Positions 51,660 to 60,843 of a DNA stretch of 64,000 nt are shown piece by piece. Both the position numbers and the translations under genes were made by a program. The DNA is from Pseudoips prasinana (taxonomy: Eukaryota; Arthropoda; Insecta; Lepidoptera; Nolidae). Location: NCBI GenBank assembly GCA_951640165.1, contig OX621255.1, forward strand, positions 20,992,001 to 21,056,000, read 5' to 3'. Positions within the stretch are counted from its first letter, which is position 1. Each line of letters opens with the position of its first letter. A model generated the notes under the pieces. It saw only the letters and a list, made by a program, of their open reading frames with translations. It was not told where the DNA came from and did not search any database.

Positions 51660-51855
51660 TCCTAACTAATATTATAAATGCGAAAGTAACTCTGTCTGTC
51701 TGTTACGCCAAAACTACTGAACGGATTTGAATTAAATTTGGTATACAGATGGTCTAGACCCTGAGAAAGAACATAGGCTAATTTTTATAGTTAGAATAAC
51801 ACATAGGCCATATTTTATAAAGTTTAACGCGGGTAAAACCGCGGGGCACAGCTAG
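51660..51855 (+). mobile_element. Helitron-like element, short type
   Basis: TCCTAACTAATATTATAAAT after A; CGCGGGTAAAACCGCG, GGGCACAGCTAG before T at the end. Confidence 0.8.
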
Positions 51856-52035
51856 TATATTATAAAGGTGAAAGTTTGTGAGTGTGTATGTATGTTACTG
51901 CTTCACGTCTGAACGGCTGAGCGATTTTAATAAACTTTGTTATGGAGTTTATTAAAATTCACATTACACATTAACACATATAACAGACTATAATTTATAA
52001 AGTTTAACGCGGGTTAAACCGCGGGCCACAGCTAG
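51856..52035 (+). mobile_element. Helitron-like element, short type, directly abutting the previous one
   Basis: It begins TATATTATAAAGGTGAAAGT with no usual TC start, and ends CGCGGGTTAAACCGCG, GGCCACAGCTAG before T. End-to-end tandem placement is typical of Helitron tandem insertion or of a 5' truncation. Confidence 0.7.
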
Positions 52036-52566
52036 TAGTATATATATTCATCTAACAACACTTTAAGATGGGTAACAAGCTAAATTAAGATGCGGCTAAA
52101 TAGGCGGCTACACTTACTCAATTGTGCATACTTCTCACGATCTAAAAGCCAACCATCACCTGCAGGAAGTATAACAATAACATATCTAGGTAAACTAAAA
52201 TTGTACATTTTTTTCCCACCTTTCATACGTAACAATTTCCGTAAGACAATTGGGCAGCCATTTTACTTTCTATCGTTAGGGCTAGCACGATATAATATGG
52301 ATATATTTCCGTACATGCAATGCTGAATACATAAATATTCCCTGTCTGATCACTGTGTTATGTACATCTGATTGCTCGTAACACAAACATCAATTCAGTA
52401 ATGCATCGTATTATATTGATATTCTTTATTGCGTAAAACCAATTAACATGTTAGATTTATTAAGTGGATAATTGAAAATAATGAATCAAATAGGCGATCA
52501 ATCACAATTAAATTAGGGGATTATAAATTCAAGTAATATTTATTTATTTAAGTATAAAATTCATCA
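52036..52566. other. Intergenic, nothing recognised
   Basis: The open frame 52090-52326 has no recognised product. Confidence 0.4.
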
Positions 52567-52634
52567 GAGCGATGGCTTGTCGATCATACATTTTATAGAT
52601 ATCTATAAAATGTATGATCGACAAGCCATCGCTC
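52567..52634. repeat. Perfect 68-bp palindrome without loop
   Basis: The left arm GAGCGATGGCTTGTCGATCA... (52567-52600) is followed by its exact complement (52601-52634); the centre is AGATATCT. Confidence 0.95.
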
Positions 52635-52754
52635 AGTAAGGGGGGGCTTGAACTGAAAGTATCTTGGATGGAGACGCAGTTTTGCCATCTGGCGATCTTA
52701 TATAAAAGCAATAACTACCTGACTGATCTATCAATACCATGCAGTTGTCATTTA

Positions 52755-52990
52755 GGTAGGGATGCTCTCACCGGTCCGTAAATGATCGATGAGGTGAAGC
52801 AGCTAGGCTCGCGATCAGTCTATAGATGTGTGACCGACCAAGTGGTTTGATTTCTGATCGTCTCCGTGCTCTGGAAGGCATGTTAAGGTTCCCGGTTAAC
52901 AGTCGTTAAGCCATGTCAGAGTCCTACTGGGAGGCTTGAACATTTTTGACACCAGGGTAACCACTGCCCATACGATAAGTAAGTAAGTAA
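52755..52990 (+). mobile_element. 5S-rRNA-like SINE
   Basis: GTGAAGCAGCTAGGCTCGCG, ATCAGTCTATAGATG and GTGACC keep the 5S-like order; the body and the end CCCATACGATAAGTAAGTAA match the other copies. Confidence 0.65.
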
Positions 52991-53300
52991 GTCTGAAATT
53001 AATATAGTATTCCCTGCCATTATGTGGAGACTATGTTTAAATCTAGTACTAGTACATAGGACGCACCAAAATCTTCCGGAGCTGACCACTTTCATAAACA
53101 TTATTTAAAAACAAATTACATATGAAATTTGAAATTAGAACTTTGAGTGCATTTGTTTCATCTATGTGTTAACTGTCACTTATTTTTACATTTTATATAT
53201 TGCGTGTCTAAGTCATTATTATGTTTATAATGAACTCGGGAAAATTCCGTATTATAATTACGATTTTAAGTGTAAGTACTTTTAATTTTAGTTATCAGCA

Positions 53301-53313
53301 GGGGGGGGGGGGG
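53301..53313 (+). repeat. Run of 13 G
   Basis: An uninterrupted G run directly beside the left end of MITE-3 copy 3. Confidence 0.9.
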
Positions 53314-53500
53314 AGCTACCGACTAAGTTGCCGAGCATCATAATAGTGATCGGCGTTCAAATAAATAAAGGTTAAAAATGACTTAATCAATCGTTAAATC
53401 GGCTTCCATGAGCACATGTGACGTCATAAATGGTCCGGTATCGATTTTCAACTTCGAAGTCGATTTAACGATTGATTATTGACTTAGTCGGTAGCTTCCA
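53314..53500. mobile_element. MITE-3, copy 3
   Basis: AGCTACCGACTAAGTTGCCG and GACTTAGTCGGTAGCT are the ends. Inner arms are as in copies 1 and 2, but the right arm is shortened after TTAACGATTGATT. Confidence 0.75.
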
Positions 53501-53709
53501 GAGTGTTACTTGCGTTCAAACTGTTGGCGATGATGCACCAAACAAGTCGACTTAAGGTAATAGATAGGTCTAGACGCTGGTGGTCGCAACGACCTGGTTT
53601 GGCCGTAGCCTAAATTAGCCGGTATCCCAACGCTAGGCATGACTTACGCGTGGCTTATCATAAAGCCGTGAAACACTGACTTTAATCACGAGGAAAATAT
53701 AAAAACAAA

Positions 53710-53860
53710 TCATACTAATATTATAAAAGCGAAAGTTTGTAAGTATGGATGGATGGATGTTTGTTACTCTTTCACGTAAAAACTACTGAATGGATTTTAA
53801 TGAAACTTTACAATAATATAGCTTATACATCAAAATAACACACAGGCTACAATTTATAAA
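53710..53860 (+). mobile_element. Helitron-like element, short type, 3' end missing
   Basis: TCATACTAATATTATAAAAG after A, then TTACTCTTTCACGTAAAAAC and ACTACTGAATGGATTTTAAT. The CTAG end is not found. Confidence 0.65.
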
Positions 53861-53971
53861 TATATTGTGTGTATTGTCTAAAATATGACGACAAGTGTCA
53901 AGTAAGTAGGAGAAAATCTACTATTGGCGAGCTATTCCGGCGTGCACTGCCAAAACCGCTAGAGGTACACA

Positions 53972-54053
53972 TTCTACTAATATAAATGCGATAGTTTGTG
54001 AGTATAGATGTATGTTTGTTACTCTTTTACGCCAAAACTACGGGCGCAGCTTG
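53972..54053 (+). mobile_element. Helitron-like element, short type, internally deleted
   Basis: TTCTACTAATATAAATGCGA to ACTACGGGCGCAGCTTG; only 82 bases remain. Confidence 0.6.
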
Positions 54054-54211
54054 TTTACTATATTTTAGTGAAATGCAGTTTTGAAATGTAACTCCAGTCG
54101 TAATAATGACATGAGGACATACCAATTACGTGTTGTGTGACAGTTGTATTCCGTGTGTGTTTACAATTTAATTGATTGTATGAATGAAAAAACCAATATA
54201 TAACATTATAA

Positions 54212-54574
54212 TGTCCTCCCAGCCGAATTTCGGCCACGGCGGCCAGTCTCAATGGAGACTAGCCAATTGCGCAGGACATATTATAGTGCACAAGTGTGTG
54301 CGCAAACACAGGGGCACTTTCTATTCCATCACTCTCGTGATCCGATGGGACGACTAGCGACACGACCGGAAAGAGGTCAGGTACAGGACCGACAGCTTTA
54401 CGTACTCTCCGAGGCACGGGGGTGTAATACCGCCAACTTCCAGACTTCGGGCTGACACTGAGAAATTTATTTTTAAGGAAAATCCCAATATCACTTTTTG
54501 GCCAGACCCGAGATTTGAACCCAGGACCTCATTATCTGTGGTGGAACACGCTACCGCTAGACCAACGAGGCAGT
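54212..54574 (-). mobile_element. tRNA-derived SINE, family S3, full length
   Basis: On the minus strand: head CTGCCTCGTTGGTCTAGCGG, B-box region GGTTCAAATCTCGG, body CCGTGCCTCGGAGAGTACGT, end GGCCGCCGTGGCCGAAATTC. It is the best S3 reference in the window with 22541-22915. Confidence 0.85.
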
Positions 54575-54639
54575 CTATAACATTATACTACAAGTATGGA
54601 CGAACTATAATAAATTTGCTAAACAATCAACAGAGTCTC

Positions 54640-54830
54640 TCAGACAGTTGTGCTCACCGGCCCCTAAGTGATTGACGAGATGAAGCACCTATGCACGCGG
54701 TCAGTCTATAGATGGGTGACCGTCAAAGTGGTTTAATTTCGAGCATCTCCGTGCATCGGAGGGTACCTTAAGCGGTCGGTCCCGGTTGTTGTGGTTAAAA
54801 AGCAGTCGATAAGCCATTTCAGAGGCATAT
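54640..54830 (+). mobile_element. 5S-rRNA-like SINE
   Basis: GATGAAGCACCTATGCACGC, GGTCAGTCTATAGATGGGTG and ACCGTCAAAGTGG give the clearest 5S match among the four copies. The 3' part is shortened and ends GCCATTTCAGAGGC. Confidence 0.7.
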
Positions 54831-54837
54831 AAAATAA

Positions 54838-55130
54838 ATAAATAAATAAAAAAGGTTTTTATTCACGTAGACTTTAAAAAAGCGCTTGTAAATAGTCAGA
54901 ACATGTTTGTAGTAATATAGTTGTATACATTAGATATTATTTCTAGTAACATAGATATTTAGGTACATCTTGTATGAAAACATTTATAAAATTTATTTTA
55001 TTACAGAAATGATATTTAGCTAGCTCGTATCAAGTTATTGTCAAGAGATTATGTTTAATTATCTAGTTTAAGTCTAATATTTTTACTACATATTGTCAAT
55101 GGTTCTGTCTATATTAAAGGTATTATTATT
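54838..55130 (-). mobile_element. LINE-B 3' tail, longest copy
   Basis: AAATAAATAAATAAATAAAA is the tail on the minus strand; GGTTTTTATTCACGTAGACT and AAGCGCTTGTAAATAG follow. It is the reference for the eIF3a intron copy. Confidence 0.75.
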
Positions 55131-55522
55131 ATGACGGGCCTTGTGTTAATAACGACGGTCGCGCTTTAATGCTACCACCGGATCCAATGCGCCCCAATTG
55201 AGAAGACCCAGCGAAACAAACTCAGTGGGTTCATCTACTACCGGTTTCAACACGACCCAGTTGAGACGGTCCGGCGAAACATACTCAAGCGGGCATGAAC
55301 ACGGGATTTGGTCCAATTAGAGTAATTATTTAGTAGGCAAACACAATATATGCTCGATCGGTTGTCTGAATGCTTATTATTTTAGATTATATTTAGGTAT
55401 ACAAAAGAAAAACTTCGAAACAATAACATTATTCATTTTGAGACAGAGTCAATAATTTTAAATTAAGTATATGATAGCAATCATTTACAGATAGTTCACG
55501 TAACACAGCAGATCAGTCATGT
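55131..55522 (-). other. Probable 3' UTR of LINE-A or an unassigned repeat
   Basis: It contains a diverged pair of blocks, GAGAAGACCCAGCGAAACAA and GAGACGGTCCGGCGAAACAT, about 70 bases apart. I cannot assign it firmly to the LINE downstream. Confidence 0.35.
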
Positions 55523-57990
55523 CTATATGGCTACAAGATCTCCAGCGAGCAATGTGCAGGTAGGAAGTGAGAGCCAGACGTCTTTGTCATCGATGTACTC
55601 TTTAGTGGTGTAATAACCCCTAGCCATAAGTATACGTTTAATATGTGTTTTAAAACTTGTGTCAGGCAGATCAGTAATTTGAGTAGGAAGCTTGTTATAA
55701 AACCTAATACAATTTCCTAAAAATGATTTATTAGTTTTGCTTACTCTAAAGCCTGGCATGGCTAGTTTGTTTTTATTCCTAGTATTTATATTATGCAGTT
55801 CACTTTTCTTTTTATAATTATGAATATTTTTTCTAACAAACATTATATTCTGATATATATATTCCGATGGCACAGTAAGTATATTTATTTCTTTAAACAA
55901 ATTTCGCAAAGAATCGCGACTGCCTAAACCATAAATGGCTCTGACTGCTCTTTTCTGCAATACAAAAATAGCACCTATGTCAGCCGCCGAACCCCACAGC
56001 AGAATGCCATACGACATAATGCTATGAAAGTACGCGAAATACACTAATCTAGCAGTTTGTTCATCTGACAATTGCCTTATTTTCCAGACAGCATAGGAAG
56101 CCGAACTTAATTTACCTGCTAACTTTTCAATCTGAGGACCCCATTGCAATTTTGAATCAAGTGTCAATCCTAAAAATACGGTCCATGGGACTAGATCTAA
56201 TATTTTCGCATTAAGTGCAACTGTTGGTACAATTTGAGTCACATTCGGCAATGAGAACCTGATGCATTTATTTTTCCCTGCATTTAACAAGAGATTATTT
56301 GCCGAAAACCATTCTGATATAAAGCTGAGTGTTTTATTATGCTCAATAAGATCTTTATCCTTTCTATTTACTTTAAATATGAGCGAAGTATCATCAGCGA
56401 ACAAAACTATGTCTGATTCTTTCTCTACCAGATAAGGGAGATCATTTATATAAACTAGAAATAAAAATGGGCCCAATATAGATCCTTGCGGCACCCCCAT
56501 TTTCACAGGATGACGTGCCGAAGTGGCACCGCCTATCGAAACCATCTGTTGTCGCCCCGATAAATAGGACATCACAAGATCAAGAGATGTGCCAGATATT
56601 CCATAGTACTTCAGTTTAACAACGAGCGTACGATGATCAACGCAATCGAAAGCCTTAGAGAGATCACAGAAAACTCCCAGCGCATCCTGTAATCCCTCCC
56701 AAGCCTCCAATATTGACCTAATTAATGTGCAACCTGCATCCTGAGTAGAGCGGCCCCTTGTAAACCCGAACTGCTTGTTATGCAATATCTCATTCACGTT
56801 AAAGTGCGACAACATTTGGCTGAGCATCAGCTTTTCAAATATTTTACTTAAAGCTGGTAGTATTGAGATAGGCCTATAATTCGTGGCATTTTTTGAACAA
56901 CCTGCCTTGAAAATGGGTATTATCTTACTTATTTTCATTAAATCGGGAAAGACACCATCACTTATACAGCCATTGAAGATGGCTGCAAGGATTGTAGCAA
57001 TGTTTAGTATGATTGATTCAATTGCTTTAACAGACAGTCCCCACAAATCTTCTGTGCCTTTCCTTTTAATACTCTTAAAAGCTTTTATAATATCATCACT
57101 TGTTACGGATTTAAAACTAAAGTTAGGTACAGTTTGTTTTACGCTTTGATTTAAAAAGAGTTCAGCCACATCTGGTGATGATGCGAGACACTTAGTAATA
57201 TCCACGGGTATATTTGCAAAAAAAGCAGCTAAAAAATTGGCAATGGTAAGCTTGTCTGAAACCAGTTCATCACCAATATTCAATACTAATGTTTGATCTC
57301 TTGATCTACTTTTACCAGTTTCAGTATTAATTATTTGCCAAGCTGAATTTATTTTATTATCAGATTTTTTAATTTTATCTCTTATATATAAAGATTTAGC
57401 TTGAATGCAAACCTTTTTAAAAATTTTTGAATAATTTCTAACATAATTAATGAAATTGACATCAGGGTTATAGGACCTTCTGTCATACAACTCATATAAA
57501 AAATCTCTACTCAGTCTAATGCCTTGAGTTGCCCAAGAACTAAATTTTATCTTATTACTGTCAACCGTTATGTTTTTTATTTTACAAGCTTTATTAAATT
57601 CTTTGCAAATACAGTGGAATAATGTAGTGTACATATCGTTAGGCTTACTTTTGTTTGGCAATAGATGGCACAAACTATTCTCCAGGTTGTTACTGAACTT
57701 TCCCAAATTAGATTTTGTTAAAGGTCTAAAACTAATTTTTTGTTTATTTATATTTATCTCATTTTTTATCTTTACTATTTGGCATTTATGGTCAGAGCGA
57801 ACACCAGCCACCAAACACTTCTCAGAGACATCAAAGTTGGTAATTATGTTATCAATGCAAGTAGCAGATGTGGGTGTGACTCTCGTGGCCTCAGAGAACA
57901 AGCATTTAAGGTTAAAGGACCGAAATACAGATAGAAATATGTTTATTTCAGGTGAATCTGCGGTTTGAACAATTGTAATATCTATTAATG
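55523..57990 (-). CDS. LINE-A ORF2: endonuclease end plus reverse transcriptase
   Basis: The frame runs without a stop from about 57990 to 55523; numbering below uses the 792 residues from the TTG at 57901. Residues 1-45 are the end of an AP-endonuclease domain, with the conserved SDH at 36-38. RT motifs: NYRPISILPALSKIFEKL (341-358), CDLSKAFDCVDH (412-423), GVPQGSILGP (469-478), catalytic FADD (501-504). The C-terminal part (about 640-790) defines the family and is shared with the fragments at 5762, 9605 and window positions 1-85 by UTR. The 5' end is cut at the SINE near 57995, so most of the endonuclease is missing and the copy cannot be autonomous. Confidence 0.88.
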
Positions 57991-57998
57991 CACATTTT

Positions 57999-58135
57999 CG
58001 CGGGGTACTTTATAAATATACATATTAAGTACACCCAAAATCAGAACAACTGTTTATGGGTCACACAGATAGTTGTCCTGAGTGGAAATCGAAATAGTGA
58101 GGCGAATGTCACAAGCGCTGCGCACACCCGCAAGT
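57999..58135 (-). mobile_element. SINE S5
   Basis: CGGGGTACTTTATAAATATA, AGTTGTCCTGAGTGGAAATC and GCGCTGCGCACACCCGC match the S5 SINE; the B box is damaged. Confidence 0.65.
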
Positions 58136-58140
58136 AAAAA

Positions 58141-58427
58141 TATTATTTACAGAAGTGTAAAATTCTTGAGTAAATTCGATTTATTTTAACATTATGGACG
58201 ATTCAATATCTAGTACGTAAGTCACAACCAGCAAAGAAATGGACAATGGAAGATATTGATCGTAGTGACTTGACCTAGTCACGATAAGACTGGGGGTAAA
58301 GGGAAAACTGTATTGTGAATTCATGGGTCAACTGCGACAATATGTAGGTTTACAGGTCACACTTATAATTGTAGTTATCACTATGGGTTTTCACGAGACA
58401 GGCTAGCCCTAGTGTGAAAGCCATCTA
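58141..58427. other. Intergenic, nothing recognised
   Basis: No supported feature. Confidence 0.4.
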
Positions 58428-58790
58428 TCTATACATATAATAAAGTCGTAGGAAAGTGAAAACTGTACCTAGATTGAATATTTTTTTAAAAGGATACTTG
58501 GTGCGTGATTTACAAACGATATCGAATTCTAAAAACTATATTTTTGGCTTCGATATCGTTTGTAAATCACGCACCAAGTATCCTTTTAAAAAAATATTCA
58601 ATTTATGTAGGTCTGTATGTATGTATGTCCGGGCTAGACTCAAAAAGTACTGCATGGATTTACTTCAAATGAATATGACTAAGAGGTCGGGTCAACATAT
58701 AGGCTAAATATTAACACGCTATCACCTACGGGGGAGGAGCTGTGACAATTTATAAAGTTTAACGCGGGTAAAACCGCGGGGCACAGCTAG
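58428..58790 (+). mobile_element. Helitron-like element, long type, with internal foldback
   Basis: TCTATACATATAATAAAGTC after A at the start; CGCGGGTAAAACCGCG, GGGCACAGCTAG before T at the end. Inside, 58473-58526 and 58549-58602 are perfect inverted 54-base arms around a 22-base spacer. The other long copies have only one arm. Confidence 0.85.
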
Positions 58791-58890
58791 TAAGAAATAG
58801 ATATGCTAATTTTTGTATTTTAATTTAGTAACTAGATATAAGGGTTTATGTAACATTACTTTGGATAATAAATTATTCTTATTCTTTTAG
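58791..58890 (+). mobile_element. Probable LINE 3' tail
   Basis: TTTGGATAATAAATTATTCT followed by TATTCTTT resembles a poly(A) signal plus short tandem tail. No coding part is seen. Confidence 0.35.
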
Positions 58891-59058
58891 GAATACAACG
58901 ATAATAGACTCGTGCTTATATTTTACATGACCCCTTCCCCCTCCCCAATTAAAATACGAAATGAAAAAGCCAATCATACAAAACTTGTAAAATGAAACAA
59001 AACTCAATACAAATCTCGGGGTTGAAAGTTATTAGTCATAGTTTCCAACCCAATTTCG

Positions 59059-59674
59059 CAGTCATGTGGTACCTTAGATCTCATCAAAACTTATAAAATA
59101 TACCCAAATTCGCTATACGTTACGGGGTAGGTAGTATGGTGATCTGCAGGTCCAGATGCCTTCGGAATCTTGTACTTCTGTAGGAATTAAACACTTTTAT
59201 ATGGGTTCTCGTAATTATATTTTCCTTAATTTTTCTATGATGTTACACGTTTCATAGCGAGTTTACGTTGATGATGAGATCTAAGGTACCACATGACTGT
59301 AATTATTGATATTGGAAACTGTACTTACTGTGACGATCTTCATGGTCGTGGACCATCGTTCGTCCAAGAAAATTATTGAAAATGTTTAAAAATAAATAAT
59401 TTGAAAATATTCTCTTTGACAGATCCCTAGTAGGTTCTTCTACTAGTTACAGTTACCGATATCTATTTATTTATTTATTTATTAAAGTACTGCTACATGA
59501 CACATATTATAAGTACACAGTTAAATAACATCTATCAATAATTACAGTCATGTGGTACCTTAGATCTCATCAAGAAATGAACAATGAACGTAAACTCAAA
59601 CACGTCATGATGTAGATTGTTATTAGTTACAGTTTTCGACGAGCACCATCGCAGTCATACCTGAGATCTCATCA
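59059..59674. repeat. Cluster of inverted and direct copies of a 28-bp word
   Basis: CAGTCATGTGGTACCTTAGA followed by TCTCATCA occurs at 59059-59086 and 59545-59572. Its exact complement lies at 59272-59299 and a degenerate copy at 59652-59674. A second shared word, TTATTAGTnAnAGTTT, precedes two of them. This looks like a MITE and its partial relatives. Confidence 0.75.
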
Positions 59675-59914
59675 TAATAAACCTTACATGCTTTCTTTAT
59701 TAACTATTAGTTGTCTATCACGGCAAAATTCTTACTGCCATATTTTTTTGTCATCAGTACCGCCTAAAGTCTAAGATGTTAATAATTATTTGAATGCATT
59801 GTACAACATTTTTCGTTTTGCCTTCTGGAGAGAAAATATATAGTGCTGAAGAAACAACGACAGAAATCAAAGTCTCACTGTCTTTTGTCTCATTCGCACA
59901 CTCACTATTCAGAT

Positions 59915-60060
59915 CATCATCATTATATCAGCCGAAATACCTCCACTGCTCGATAAAGGTCTCCCAAGGGTCTCCACAATGGCTGGTCTTATGCTGCCCG
60001 CATCCAGCGGCTTCCCGTGACATTTACAAGATCGTAGGTCCACCTTGAAGCGGGTCTGCA
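59915..60060 (-). mobile_element. RTE 3' tail
   Basis: ATCATCATCATTATATCAGC, CCACTGCTCGATAAAGGTCT and CCCGCATCCAGCGGCTTCCC match the RTE tail, diverged. Confidence 0.7.
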
Positions 60061-60843
60061 CAGATATTTTTAAATATTTGCAATTCTTTTTCAAATCTAA
60101 GTAAATCGACTCAAATCGTTTATCTGCATACAATCCTTCTCATGACAATAACGAACACATAAAAGAAAAAAATATCCAATTTGGTACAGTCGTTTTGAAG
60201 TTATGAGCCTACAAACATTTTGGTGATTCGTTTTTTTACATTTGGTATATAAAGAACTTTTATCAACAATTAAAATTTATCTTAACTTGATTAAACTATA
60301 TATAAAGATTAAAAGAAAAAGAAAATTTCTGAACTCAATATCTAAAAGCTTCAATTTAAAAGTAAAAGCTAGTAAAGTAGGCTAAACATAACTTTTACAA
60401 AGCTAAACTATCATTTCCCTTGCAACCACAGATTATAAGTTGACAACTGATAGTTCTCATGTCGTTAGGCAACGACACAGCGCGGTACGGCCGCGGCGGT
60501 TCGGAGAGAAACCTAAATGCCTACATACTTTTTAATCATATTCATGTAAAAATGGATATGTATAGGTATAATAATAATTAGTAAATAACAGTGAAAAATT
60601 GCGTGAATGCTAGTTAACAATAATGGATTACCAATATCATACTAAAAATAAAACATAACCATGGTAAAGACTTGCTGGTTCGCTAAAGACTCTAGTGGAA
60701 CAAGAAGTTATCGCCAGATAGTATTCAAGAACTATTAATTACAGCGAAAATTTCATGCCAAATAGCAACATAAAATTAAATCTATTCTATTTTTAAATCT
60801 ATTAAGCACGAGTGCATTCCTCTATAAAAAAAACTACTAACTA
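60061..60843. other. Intergenic with an isolated GC-rich patch
   Basis: CAGCGCGGTACGGCCGCGGC at about 60478 stands out from AT-rich sequence. No gene can be tied to it. Confidence 0.4.

Noticed and set aside
57570..57968. 132-codon plus-strand open frame
   Set aside because: Lies antisense to the LINE-A frame, which has conserved motifs on the minus strand.
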